A DNA stretch of 64,000 nucleotides from Shimazuella kribbensis DSM 45090. Lineage in GTDB: Bacteria > Bacillota > Bacilli > Thermoactinomycetales > Thermoactinomycetaceae. Where the stretch lies: the NCBI RefSeq assembly GCF_000428065.1, contig NZ_ATZF01000002.1, positions 186,001 to 250,000 on the forward strand. The letters are read 5' to 3'. How positions within the stretch are numbered: position 1 is the stretch's first letter; every line of letters starts with the position of its first letter. Made by a program: the position numbers and the translations under genes. The notes below the pieces were generated by a model. It made no database searches. It saw only the letters and a program-made list of their open reading frames with translations, and was not told where the DNA came from. Below, in pieces: positions 45,284 through 57,672 of the stretch.

Positions 45284-46246
45284 GCTATCTTTCACGTTTT
45301 TATAATTTAGTAACTCTTTTGCGGTATGCTGATCTATAATCAACACATTCGCGTACCCTCCGCTTAACGCACCATCAATCGCTTGTACTTTTTTAGAGCC
45401 CCCAGCAACAAGAATGGAACTTTTTTTTAAGCGTAACTCTGCTAAATCAATACCAATGGTGCGCTGATTAATTTCCTCGCTGCAAATATTACCGTCACCA
45501 TCAAAGAAGCGTGAACAAATATCACCAACAGCTTGCTCTTTCAATAAACTCATTTCTTGTTTATCAAAATAACCTAATCGAAATAATAAAGTTTCGTCTT
45601 GAACTGTTCCGACCGTAAAAATTGCAATATTCGCTTGTTTTCCCATTTCAATAATATGGCGAATATGTCGATCCTGTTCTACTAATTCTTTTGTAACAGC
45701 GTTGTCAAATATAACTGGAAGCGGTAAGTTTCGTGGTGTTGATTGAAAGGCATCCGAAAACAAAGTAATTGTTTCATTTGCATATGTATTCACACTGGAA
45801 TGACTAATACCTCCTTTCAATTGAACAACCTCTACGCCTTTTACAGTCTGAGGCACCATTTTTCTGGCGATTTCATACATCGTTGTCCCCCAGCTCACAC
45901 CAACGATATCACCATTGGTAACAGACTTCGCCAAATATTCAGCAGCATACTTACTAATGTATTCTGTAATGGCTGTATACTCTGGTGTTGGTGAAAATAC
46001 AACATGTGCTTCTATTAAATGATATTTTTCACGAAGTAGATTTCCTATATTATCTAAATCTGCAAATGGATCCGCTATGTTAATTTGAACGAACCCTTTT
46101 TCTTTCGCATATTTTAACAATCTAGAGATCGTTGGTCTGGAGATATTCAATTTATTAGCAATTTCTTGTTGGCTGTAATCGGATTGGTAGTATAATCTTG
46201 CAACTTCCACACTTAATTGCTGTTTCTCTTTGTCCATAGTAACCAT
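45266..46246 (-). CDS. deoR: DeoR (SorC-family) deoxyribonucleoside regulator
   Basis: A 326-residue SorC-type repressor. The N-terminal helix-turn-helix reads YSQQEIANKLNISRPTISRL, and the C-terminal sugar-binding domain shows VGVSWGTTMYEIAR and ILVAGGSKKVQAI. In B. subtilis DeoR represses dra(deoC)-nupC-pdp and is released by deoxyribose-5-phosphate; the same gene order here supports that role. GAAAGGA lies seven bases before the ATG. It is followed by its own terminator. Confidence 0.94.
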   Translation of the reverse strand: MVTMDKEKQQLSVEVARLYYQSDYSQQEIANKLNISRPTISRLLKYAKEKGFVQINIADPFADLDNIGNLLREKYHLIEAHVVFSPTPEYTAITEYISKYAAEYLAKSVTNGDIVGVSWGTTMYEIARKMVPQTVKGVEVVQLKGGISHSSVNTYANETITLFSDAFQSTPRNLPLPVIFDNAVTKELVEQDRHIRHIIEMGKQANIAIFTVGTVQDETLLFRLGYFDKQEMSLLKEQAVGDICSRFFDGDGNICSEEINQRTIGIDLAELRLKKSSILVAGGSKKVQAIDGALSGGYANVLIIDQHTAKELLNYKNVKDSRFSQK

Positions 46247-46505
46247 TTAGAAATCCTTTCTGCATTTTTATCTCCTTACATGCCATTATACTCCTACGCA
46301 TTATAACCCAAAAGTTCGATTAGCGAATTAATAGCCGACATTTTAAGATTATCCATCTTCTATTATTAGTTTTAAAAGATATTCACCTGCTTATCATACA
46401 AATAAAACATGTACTTGGATGCTAGATTCGTAACATATGCGCAAAATTCCGCTAAATATATTCTAGCAACCTCCTTTTCTTCCCTTAACAGGCTAATAAT
46501 ACAAC

Positions 46506-46535
46506 GAAAACGAAGGTTTTTAAGACTTCGTTTTC
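46506..46535 (-). terminator. Hairpin terminator between MFS gene and deoR
   Basis: Arms GAAAACGAAG / CTTCGTTTTC with a ten-base loop, about 125 bases beyond the leftward MFS stop. An additional pair TTTTCAGCA/TGCTGAAA spans 46558-46609. Confidence 0.65.
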
Positions 46536-46659
46536 TTGTCAAATAAATTCCCGCAAGTTTTCAGCAGAAATATAATTAGATAATTTCTTTTCTATTTTAT
46601 TGCTGAAACACACCGCTTTATAAGGAAAATCAAGATAGAATGCTAATCTTCGTTGATGT

Positions 46660-47913
46660 TTAGACTCTGTCTAAATTATTTTCTAACGAATCAGAAGATT
46701 TATTTTTCATAATAGGAATCATAACCAACCCACCAAGTAAAAAAAGTATACTTGCAGCTGAATAGATAGATACGAGCGAATAGGTGCTTTTCAAAACGCC
46801 AGCACATGACATCGATAACACCATCATGCCCACGAACATCGGATTAAGCAATCCATTCACTCGACCAACAATGGAGGCATGCGACCATTTTAAGATCATG
46901 GTACTAATCCCAATATGAATACATGGTAATACGAGACCATTTATAAATTGTGTGATCAGCGTTATCGAAACACTAGTTGAATATCCAATGATAATTGTAC
47001 AAAGCGCACAAGTCACCATTCCAAATGCTAACAAATATTGTGGTTGGATGCGTTTTGCGATAACAGCAATAACCCCGCCTCCTATCAGCATCGCTCCACC
47101 GCTTACCATCAACATATACTGTAAAAATTCTTCCGGTTTTCCTAATCTCTCTGTAACAATGAACAAGTTGAGCGTTTGAATAACGCCAACAGCCAAACCC
47201 GCCAAAGCGAATGAAACTCCAAGCATTCTGAGCATGGGACTCTTCCATACATAACGAAAACCTTCCACAAATTCGCTTCGAAATTGGTTCTTTCCCATTT
47301 TCGAAGCAGGTTTAAGCTTATCTTTTGGTAATCGTATAAGTACAAGAGCCGAAAACAAAAATACAAATCCCATTACTGTAATGGATATTTCCAGTCCGAA
47401 ATTGCTGTAAAAAAACGTTCCCAACATTGGACCAAGAATCGAAAAAGTAGCCATTACCGACTGATATAACGCCATCATCTGCTGTACTTGATCTTCGGAA
47501 ACATGCTCTTTAATTAGTCGCATTCCTGACGGTTGCGAGAACTGAGACAAAATAGCCGAGATAAACGTAACAAAGTATACCGACTCCCATGTACCAAAAT
47601 GTATCGCAAACAAAACCAGAAATACAGAAACGGAGGAAAGCAAATCACACCAAATCATTGTCTTTCTTGGCATCCAACGATCTGCAAATGTTCCACCAAT
47701 AAAGGAAAATACAAAAATTGGGGCAAATTCAGCTATGCTAATTAACGATATTGCATAGGGATCGTTGTTTGTTTTATCCGCAACATACAGCAATATAGCG
47801 AAGTTCCTCACCCATATCCCTATCTGCAAAAGTATGTTTGATAATAATATGGTTTGTATAAATCGATTGCCGATCAAACCGGGTGTCTTTACAGCTTCTT
47901 GTTTTGAATTCAT
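46660..47913 (-). CDS. MFS transporter (EntS/YfiS-like), MerR-regulated
   Basis: A 417-residue, twelve-helix transporter of the MFS_3 type. The loop 2-3 motif is GGTFADRWMPRKT and a mid-protein stretch reads ILGPMLGTFFYSNFGLE. Relatives export siderophores or lipophilic drugs. AGGAG lies ten bases before the ATG. It is divergent from a tandem-HTH MerR gene; a near-palindrome between them is a candidate operator. Confidence 0.87.
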   Translation of the reverse strand: MNSKQEAVKTPGLIGNRFIQTILLSNILLQIGIWVRNFAILLYVADKTNNDPYAISLISIAEFAPIFVFSFIGGTFADRWMPRKTMIWCDLLSSVSVFLVLFAIHFGTWESVYFVTFISAILSQFSQPSGMRLIKEHVSEDQVQQMMALYQSVMATFSILGPMLGTFFYSNFGLEISITVMGFVFLFSALVLIRLPKDKLKPASKMGKNQFRSEFVEGFRYVWKSPMLRMLGVSFALAGLAVGVIQTLNLFIVTERLGKPEEFLQYMLMVSGGAMLIGGGVIAVIAKRIQPQYLLAFGMVTCALCTIIIGYSTSVSITLITQFINGLVLPCIHIGISTMILKWSHASIVGRVNGLLNPMFVGMMVLSMSCAGVLKSTYSLVSIYSAASILFLLGGLVMIPIMKNKSSDSLENNLDRV

Positions 47914-47979
47914 TTTTATTCACACTCCTTTTTAGATAATCCTTTCACCTAATCCTGTTCGCCTTTCTCTGAAACCTGA

Positions 47980-47997
47980 TTTTCCCAATTGGTAAAA
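47980..47997. promoter_or_regulatory. Candidate operator between MFS and MerR genes
   Basis: TTTTCCCAATTGGTAAAA, eight of nine positions symmetric. It lies 66 bases upstream of the MFS start in the divergent region. Confidence 0.45.
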
Positions 47998-48229
47998 GCT
48001 TTATCAATCTCTTTCACTAGTTTCATACATGTCTTAAACCCAAACACTTACCCATCATCAGCTTCACCATTTTACTTTATCTATCCACTCCTCAAATGTT
48101 ACTATCATAATCGTACAACATTTACGCAATCTTTCGGTTTATCAGCAAAAACACTTGATTTTCATGCATTTTTTTCATCTAATATTGTTGCTGTACTTTA
48201 AGCTTATACTTCAAAGAATGGAGAATCTG

Positions 48230-48952
48230 ATGAATAGCATCTTTACACCAAAACAGATTGCCGAACAACTAAATATCAGCACAACAACCTTACGCAGGTA
48301 TGAAGAGCTAGACTTGATACCTGATGTTCCTAGAACAATCAGCAACCGTAGATACTATACACCTACTCATGTCCAAGCCTTTGCCACCATTCGTGCACTG
48401 ATAAAGGGATATGATATTCCTGTTGCCTATGAAGTAATGAAAAAAATAAAACATGGGGATATAGTAGAGGCAATTTGGCTAATCAATCAACAGTTACACG
48501 ATATTCACATGGAAAAACAGAGAGTGGAATCCATCTTGGGCATGATCCAACAAACCGATTTCTCTAAATACAAAAACAATAAGATAACAGATGCGATGAC
48601 TATCGGGGAAGTAGCAAAAATATGCGGTGTCAATTCTTCCGCCATTCGGCATTGGGAAAAAGAAGGACTAATCCGATCAGAAAGAAATATCCAAAATGGA
48701 TATCGAATATTTACATCTCATGAATTAAGAAAAATCATCGTGATCAGCAGTTTGAGAAAAACAGTTTACTTCATAGAAAACATGAAGCAGCTACTTGATG
48801 ATCTCGACACAAGAAACTTAGAAAGCGTCAAAATATCCTTTCAGCGTGCTTTAAAAAAACTGAATGATCAATTAACCAAACAATATGAAGCAATTGCTAC
48901 CATGATGAAATACATACAAATGAAACATCAAAAAAGCATTCATAATCAATGA
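48230..48952 (+). CDS. MerR-family regulator with two HTH domains
   Basis: A 240-residue protein with two MerR-type winged helices in tandem: FTPKQIAEQLNISTTTLRRY (residues about 5-70) and TIGEVAKICGVNSSAIRHWE (about 125-190), followed by a C-terminal coiled coil. Usual MerR proteins have one. GGAG six bases upstream sets ATG 48230; the longer hydrophobic N terminus of the open frame is not supported. It likely controls the divergent MFS gene. No cysteine-rich metal loop is visible. Confidence 0.85.
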   Translation: MNSIFTPKQIAEQLNISTTTLRRYEELDLIPDVPRTISNRRYYTPTHVQAFATIRALIKGYDIPVAYEVMKKIKHGDIVEAIWLINQQLHDIHMEKQRVESILGMIQQTDFSKYKNNKITDAMTIGEVAKICGVNSSAIRHWEKEGLIRSERNIQNGYRIFTSHELRKIIVISSLRKTVYFIENMKQLLDDLDTRNLESVKISFQRALKKLNDQLTKQYEAIATMMKYIQMKHQKSIHNQ

Positions 48953-48965
48953 TGGATGCTTTTTT
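48930..48965 (+). terminator. Terminator overlapping the MerR stop
   Basis: AAAAAAGCATTCAT / ATGGATGCTTTTTT, overlapping the last codons, with a run of six Ts. Confidence 0.75.
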
Positions 48966-49670
48966 GAGTTTCATGTTATGGATTTTCTAAAATCAAGAGA
49001 AGCACCTTTATTAAGTTCCATAATTGTCCAACTTTAGTCATTCGTTAACTAACTTGACGAATAGAGCAAGTGCTTGTCCTACTCCAGATCGATAATTCGA
49101 CGATCTCCTTAAAATCATGGATTTGCAAATTTAATTCAGCAAGTCATTTTTGCTTCCAGTCAGGACAGGATTTCAATTTAAGAACGTGTAAATCTTATCA
49201 AGAAAAATTGGCTCTTGTTTAGTGAATGTCGATATGATTTTTTTGGTTTATCCTAATGTCATCTGGTTCATTTATCCGCATAGATTAGGGGACTGCTAAT
49301 CCTCTAATATTTTTTTTATTCTTTTTTATATCATTGTGTTACAAAGGATGTTACCAATTAATGACTAACCTTTACTCTGCCAGTGTAACTTACTACATGG
49401 TTTGACCCTTACTGTGACAACTCTATTTTACTATAATCTATATAGGATTTTCATTAGACATTATTACTATAATAGCTTGAATAACTTTTGTAACCACACG
49501 ATAAATCGTGCGGGAAACTAGAGATGGTATAAGAACAACCATGTAAATAAATAAACTCAGGAAAATCTTCTATAGTACAAATAGAGACTATCTATCACCA
49601 TTGTCTCCTCCATCTATAAGTTACATTTTGATGCTTTATTTTCTCTTTTCTTACACACCTACCGTTAACC
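48953..49670. other. Gene-poor region with dispersed repeat
   Basis: About 700 bases without a supported gene. It contains copy 1 of a dispersed repeat (49240-49380) and short coding-like scraps. Nothing else recognised. Confidence 0.4.
49240..49380. repeat. Dispersed repeat, copy 1
   Basis: The core GGTTCATTTATCCGCATAGA then TTAGGGGACTGCTAATCCTC is about 80% identical to 57251-57290. Similarity continues through a T-rich part to GTGTTAC. It includes a GATTAG/CTAATC hairpin and could be a transposon end with the last codons of a lost transposase. Confidence 0.55.
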
Positions 49671-50651
49671 TTAGTGCTGCTGAATAACTAAGCTAGACCC
49701 TTCCTTCCACGCTTTCATTTTCACCCTCCCACCAATCGGAAAGGTAAACATGGGGCTGGTATGACCAAAGTCTACATTTGCTAGTATGGGTAAACCACTT
49801 AGCTCTTTCTTAGAAGTTATTATCTTTTGTAAGAGCTCGTTTGTTACAACACTTTTACGTTGAAATCTCCCAATAAGAATGCCTTTAACACCTTCGAAAT
49901 CTGGTTGATGGATAAGAGATTGCAAATCTCGATCAAAAATATCTGGAAAGGTAAGGTAGTCGTCTTCTAAGAACAGAATGCTATCTTCCAGAGATGGCAT
50001 GTATTTCGTTCCTTGAAGTAGGTTTAATGTGCATAGATTCCCTCCTATGCTCACTCCCTCTGCTTCTCCTTCTTGAATAACATTCCAACCACTATTCGCA
50101 TGAAAAGTTCTATTTTCTTGATCCAAATACCATGCATCGTCACTCCAATCGGTTGAAGAGTTCACAGTAAATGAATCTCCCCTCATAAGACACTTTTGAA
50201 AATAATCAATGGTATATTCCATTCCTTTTTTCATTCCAAACGTAGAAAAATGCGGGCCAGAATACGTAACAAGGCCTGTTTTGGCATAAATAGCATTTGC
50301 GAGAGCAGTAATATCCGAGTACCCCACAAGTACCTTTGGATTTTGCTTAATCAGTTGATAATCCAAATATGTTAATAATTGATTACAGTTATATCCTCCA
50401 ATCGTCGTGATAATTCCATCCACAGTCTCATCAGCAAAAGCATCATGAAGATCCTTGATCTTCTCCTCTATAGAAGAGGAACCAAAAGCATCCATTACAG
50501 ATGCATGTTGTGAAATTGAGACAGTAAATCCTAGATTTCTTAATCTTTGCATAGCGATTTCTATCGTTTCTTTTGATAAAATAGAAAAGCTTTTGGATGG
50601 AGAAACAACTCGGATATGATTTCCTACTTGAATTTTTTTAGAGATTAACAT
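49671..50651 (-). CDS. LD-carboxypeptidase / MccF-like serine peptidase (S66)
   Basis: A 326-residue S66 family hydrolase. The nucleophile elbow is LVGYSDITAL, and the catalytic Glu and His lie in ILFLEDDYLTF and NVDFGHTSPMF. The C-terminal FPIGGRVKM is typical. Members either trim murein tetrapeptides (LdcA) or cleave toxic aminoacyl-nucleotides such as microcin C (MccF). Sequence style (GYNCNQLLTYLD) favours the MccF-like group. ATG 50651 has AAGGG about ten bases upstream. Single gene. Confidence 0.87.
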   Translation of the reverse strand: MLISKKIQVGNHIRVVSPSKSFSILSKETIEIAMQRLRNLGFTVSISQHASVMDAFGSSSIEEKIKDLHDAFADETVDGIITTIGGYNCNQLLTYLDYQLIKQNPKVLVGYSDITALANAIYAKTGLVTYSGPHFSTFGMKKGMEYTIDYFQKCLMRGDSFTVNSSTDWSDDAWYLDQENRTFHANSGWNVIQEGEAEGVSIGGNLCTLNLLQGTKYMPSLEDSILFLEDDYLTFPDIFDRDLQSLIHQPDFEGVKGILIGRFQRKSVVTNELLQKIITSKKELSGLPILANVDFGHTSPMFTFPIGGRVKMKAWKEGSSLVIQQH

Positions 50652-50925
50652 GATCCAGCAACCCTTCCCCTTTTTTATTGTAAGCAATGTAATTTTAAGT
50701 CTATCTATGTTTATGCTTGTGCAATGATAATAGCTGCCTCTTCCTCTCCATTACCAAAGAACTAGGTAATGGAACATGTTCAATTAAAATGTATCTATCA
50801 AACTACGATCCCAGATAATTTCTTTTACAATCATTGTTTCACCTGTCCTTTCATTAAAATAAGCCTGCTTTTTTGATTATATTGATGTGGGTTATTTTCA
50901 ACTATATAGGATTTTATTTGTAGTG

Positions 50926-50964
50926 GGGACTTTGAACATCACTCCTCGAAGTATGTTCAGAGTC
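50926..50964. other. Hairpin GGACTTTGAACAT / ATGTTCAGAGTCC
   Basis: Thirteen-base arms with one mismatch, just left of a minus-strand coding remnant; probably the remains of its terminator. Confidence 0.5.
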
Positions 50965-50983
50965 CTTCTCGTCAAAACGGAGT

Positions 50984-51079
50984 CTACCCGGCCAGCAGCT
51001 TTTCGATCGTCTGGAAGTCCTTCCGGCAATAGTGACACTGGCGGGAGTCATCTTGCGTGACCAATGTGGCTGCCTTTAT
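50984..51079 (-). pseudogene. C-terminal fragment with a CHYC zinc-type motif
   Basis: The minus-strand frame reads KAATLVTQDDSRQCHYCRKD then FQTIEKLLAG and a stop. GC is 32 of 60 bases, above the surroundings. No start is possible because a stop lies directly upstream. It looks like the end of a foreign gene of unknown family. Confidence 0.35.
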
Positions 51080-51170
51080 TTAGACATAATATCGATCTAA
51101 ACGAATAATGAATTAGGACAAGTGATGTTGTATATGAACAATCAAAAAATACCACCCGCATGAGTGGCGA

Positions 51171-51713
51171 TTACTTTGTATTTAATATTTTTGCTTTCTC
51201 TGATTGGAATTCTTCTTCCGTTAAAATCCCTTGATTCTTCAACTCTCCAAGCTCTTTTAATTGTTGTATAACTGTCTCTGTTCTGTTCTCGTCTATTACT
51301 GATTGGTCTTGTGACGCTATCTGATCTTTTGTAGATTTTAGTTTATTATTCTCATTGATGTAATCTGATACCCGATCAAGAAAGATAGGAAGAATGTCTA
51401 ATTCTACATTTGTGATTTTAATCTTTTTCTCACCGAAGTAAACAACAATATCCCCCGTCATTATCCCTGGAATTTCTTGCATATAAGATATTTCATCATA
51501 TAGAACATATTTAACCTCGAGTGAGAAAATTCCCTTTTTGATAAAAATCAAACGCCTATCTGTTGCCACTAATATCCCTTTCCCGCCGATCAAATTTTTT
51601 GGAATTTCGCCTTCCCATAAGATATTTGGTAGCTCTTTTGCTTCTTTTCTTCCAAGAAACTTGCTACCAATGCTCCTTCTCATAAGTCTTTTGATCTCTT
51701 CGTATGTCAACAT
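51171..51713 (-). CDS. PH-like domain protein with C-terminal SHOCT
   Basis: A 180-residue soluble protein. Residues about 30-115 form a bacterial PH-type domain (GILVATDRRLIFIKKGIFS is diagnostic of this fold). The last 35 residues, LKELGELKNQGILTEEEFQS, are a SHOCT helix pair. Between them is a charged linker. Such proteins are common in Firmicutes and are often phage- or stress-associated; function unknown. ATG 51713 fits AAGGG at eight bases. Confidence 0.82.
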   Translation of the reverse strand: MLTYEEIKRLMRRSIGSKFLGRKEAKELPNILWEGEIPKNLIGGKGILVATDRRLIFIKKGIFSLEVKYVLYDEISYMQEIPGIMTGDIVVYFGEKKIKITNVELDILPIFLDRVSDYINENNKLKSTKDQIASQDQSVIDENRTETVIQQLKELGELKNQGILTEEEFQSEKAKILNTK

Positions 51714-51754
51714 GAGCTCCACCCTTAAAAATATTTAGGAATGCTCTCAATATA

Positions 51755-51943
51755 TCATATACAGCTGATTCTCAATACAAAAAAACAACCTACTTTGAAT
51801 GGTATTATTCCAATATAACATCCGACGAGGGGCATAGCTAATCCTAAAACAACCATAAAGATTATAAATCCAATCGAAAGTTTAATTGAAGGTTTTGGTG
51901 AAGCTGAGAATTTCTCCTCTTGACCAACTGGAAGTGGACCCAT
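51755..51943 (-). pseudogene. Duplicated C-terminal fragment of a PepSY membrane protein
   Basis: EEKFSASPKPSIKLS then IGFIIFMVVLGLAMPL matches the end of the intact PepSY protein at 57673-59052 (EGKFSAPPKTSSKLS then IGFIIFMVVLGVAMPL). DNA similarity is evident across about 120 bases (51820-51935 against 57765-57850). Upstream domains are missing and the reading frame diverges after the last helix, so it is a dead partial copy lying just beyond rph. Confidence 0.75.
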
Positions 51944-52032
51944 CGAAAGGAGAAGATTGCATTAGACAAGAGATGGTGAGACACCGCTCTGGAAACCACT
52001 GGAGCGGTGCTACTAATGAAATCCGGAAGCAA

Positions 52033-55396
<3,364 letters not shown>

Positions 55397-56152
55397 TTAC
55401 TTCTCAGTATTCATCGATTGATGCTGTTGTAGTTTTTCTTTAATGGATTGCACTGAATTCAGATCATTCATTGTAAATGAAAACGAACTTAACGGATTTT
55501 GATTATATGGATTCTCATGATTTTGTGGAAATGTTGCATAATAGTTAACAGTAATGTTGGTTTCCATTGTCTGGAGTTTCGAAATTTGGGAGAACTGATA
55601 GATTTGTTCCGCCTTCTGCTCTATGCTCTGATTCCCGTCCAATAAATGTACATAGAAGGATGTATGGGAGGGAATCTTCTTTAGTTTATTTGGATAATCT
55701 TTTACTGATCCTGTATAACTCACAAGATTATTATTGGTACTATGATACGATACGTTCACTTGCATTATCATATTTTTGATCTTCAAACGTGATTGCACAA
55801 GTCGCTGGAGGTCGTAGGTCATATATTGCTCCAAATAATCATTATAATACGATCCCCCATAACTGCGATGATAGTTAACAGTAAACACAATTTCGGGATT
55901 GGACTGAGGTGAAGCTTCTGCGGTAAAAAGTTCTCTATTACAATCTTTCTCTTCCTGCTTCGTTAGAGCAATACATTTCTTTTTGGCTGGTTTTATAACA
56001 AATGATTCCTTATATTGTTCCTCTAACTCCTTTTTTGCAGTTTGTTCAAACTCCTTTAGATTCACAGGCTTTCTCCATTCATTCTGTGAGCAAGCTACAA
56101 GTAAAAACATAACCACCAATAAACCGTTCACAAACCATTTCTTTCGATTCAT
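55397..56152 (-). CDS. Lipoprotein of unknown function
   Basis: A 251-residue protein with a signal peptide ending in LLVACSQ (lipobox Cys about residue 21). The body is mixed alpha/beta with many Tyr and Asn (NYHRSYGGSYYNDYLEQY) and two cysteines (KKCIAL, KDCNREL). A Gln-rich helix ends the protein. No family recognised. GGGGGA precedes the ATG. Single gene. Confidence 0.7.
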   Translation of the reverse strand: MNRKKWFVNGLLVVMFLLVACSQNEWRKPVNLKEFEQTAKKELEEQYKESFVIKPAKKKCIALTKQEEKDCNRELFTAEASPQSNPEIVFTVNYHRSYGGSYYNDYLEQYMTYDLQRLVQSRLKIKNMIMQVNVSYHSTNNNLVSYTGSVKDYPNKLKKIPSHTSFYVHLLDGNQSIEQKAEQIYQFSQISKLQTMETNITVNYYATFPQNHENPYNQNPLSSFSFTMNDLNSVQSIKEKLQQHQSMNTEK

Positions 56153-56388
56153 TTAAAATCCCCCATGCTTTGTGTTTCATGTTGTAATTTTTTAGAATAA
56201 GGAGATATTGTAAATCACCATTTTTTCATTGGGAAGCTACTCAAAATCATCAATGAAATCGGACAATCTCCTTTCCATATCATAAAAAGTTTCCCTTGAC
56301 CAAAGATTTACCAAATCCACTTTCTACCCATGGACAATCCCCACCACATATCTGTACACTTGATACGAAACATATATCATTTCCACAA

Positions 56389-56425
56389 AAAAGCTACCAA
56401 TCAGAAGAAATAATCAGTAGCTTTT
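56389..56425 (-). terminator. Hairpin terminator
   Basis: AAAAGCTAC / GTAGCTTTT with a 19-base loop, about 80 bases beyond the leftward exonuclease-like gene. Confidence 0.6.
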
Positions 56426-56501
56426 CTCTCTATGTTAATTTCCCTTATTTTTGCCTCCGGAAAGCGCGGTCGGGTAACCCGTCCACACCATCCGGTGACG
56501 A

Positions 56502-57020
56502 CTATCGCTGCACTGTCTCTTCCATCCGATCAGCCAGCCACAATCCTAGAGAACGTCGGAATCGTGCTTTTTTAATAGCACTGTAAATGTCCGGCTTCTT
56601 CGGAAACTCGGGGTTTCCTAGAAGCAATTCCAACGTGCTGAGATCATGAGGATCATTGTCGAAGAGAAGGTTCGAGACTGGTTTGTCCAAACGGACTTGG
56701 TCATACGCCAAGTTATAACCCCACAGCGTACGATCCTTGTTCCGTTGGATAAACAGTTCCATCTCCATCATGATGTCGAGCCGTGACTTTACATTGGGGT
56801 GAGCACAGTCTAGTGACCCGTTTTTCGTTGGGAGATTCGCCTCCAGGTTGAGAAGAACATGTGGCAAATACTCTTGGTTGAACTCAGAGGAGAAAACATA
56901 ATACTCCTCCTCCGGAGAAACAAGACTGATGGAAATCAGCTCGTCTCCACTCATCACTGCACCAAAATAGATGCCCTCGCGAATAGATTGAAGATTCATC
57001 GCGTCACGTTTCCTTCTCAT
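56502..57020 (-). CDS. Exoribonuclease-like (DEDD-fold) protein lacking the first acidic motif
   Basis: A 172-residue protein. REGIYFGAVMSGDELISISL followed by VSPEEEYYVFSSEFNQEY resembles the start of small 3'-5' exoribonucleases (usual pattern YFDTEF...LISIG.V...EYYA.S.EF), but the first catalytic Asp-x-Glu is replaced (YFGAV). The later parts (YDQVRLDKPVSNLLFDNDPH, DIYSAIKKARFRRSL) keep some family character. It may be a dead or repurposed nuclease, or a different family. GC is about 47% in one sampled line. The start choice between 57020 and 56999 is open. Confidence 0.5.
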   Translation of the reverse strand: MRRKRDAMNLQSIREGIYFGAVMSGDELISISLVSPEEEYYVFSSEFNQEYLPHVLLNLEANLPTKNGSLDCAHPNVKSRLDIMMEMELFIQRNKDRTLWGYNLAYDQVRLDKPVSNLLFDNDPHDLSTLELLLGNPEFPKKPDIYSAIKKARFRRSLGLWLADRMEETVQR

Positions 57021-57224
57021 TTTGAACGACCGCCGATAGTCGTCATTACTGCTATTTTAATATAGATTAATGCTTTTCGAAAATATATTAAAAAAACAAA
57101 CAACAACTAAATATCACTCCATTAGTGAAATTGGTTGTAAAGTAGAAGTATAATCTATAAAAACGGCTAAACTTATCTTTGGCTCTCGTGAAGAAACGAC
57201 GTTTTTATATTACTTATGTTCTTC

Positions 57225-57345
57225 TGGTTGAATCCATATTTCATTCGGTTCATTTATTCGAATAGATTAGGGGATTGCCAATCCTCTTGCCTCTTTCCGT
57301 TTTACCCTTTTTCACATAAGTGTGTTACCAATCAGAGCTTTACAC
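57225..57345. repeat. Dispersed repeat, copy 2
   Basis: Core GGTTCATTTATTCGAATAGA then TTAGGGGATTGCCAATCCTC, matching 49262-49301, followed by a T-rich part and GTGTTACCAATC. Confidence 0.55.
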
Positions 57346-57363
57346 TCACTTTCTATGAAAGAA

Positions 57364-57511
57364 AGAACAACAACTAATTAAATTTCTGACAATTCGTATT
57401 TTGACCCAAAAGGGCTATTCTTTGTTACTTTCACTTTATGCAGAAGCAAAAATTGAGATAGATGAAGTTACGAATAGACCTTATATACGATCATTAAAAT
57501 TAAGCAAGAAA
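57364..57511 (+). pseudogene. Small C-terminal coding remnant
   Basis: An open frame without a start reads TIRILTQKGYSLLLSLYAEA then KIEIDEVTNRPYIR and stops just before a terminator. It looks like the end of a lost regulatory or HTH gene; no family named. Confidence 0.25.
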
Positions 57512-57520
57512 TGCTAACAA

Positions 57521-57556
57521 AAAAGGACTTCTGTTATAGTAGGCAGAAGTCCTTTT
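57521..57556. terminator. Bidirectional terminator
   Basis: Perfect arms AAAAGGACTTCTG / CAGAAGTCCTTTT with a ten-base loop; serves the leftward PepSY gene and the rightward remnant. Confidence 0.85.
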
Positions 57557-57672
57557 CTCATATGCCCTTAATTCCCATGCGTTCATATGCATTTTAGATG
57601 ATTTACTTTCTATTGCTATTATTACAGTGTTCCATTTGGATCAGTCCAATTGAAAAAGAAGTACTTTCGATA

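Larger units (their letters stand above)
57021..57672. other. Gene-poor region with repeat copy 2 and a small remnant
   Basis: Holds the second copy of the dispersed repeat, a plus-strand C-terminal fragment and a terminator. No intact gene. Confidence 0.45.
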
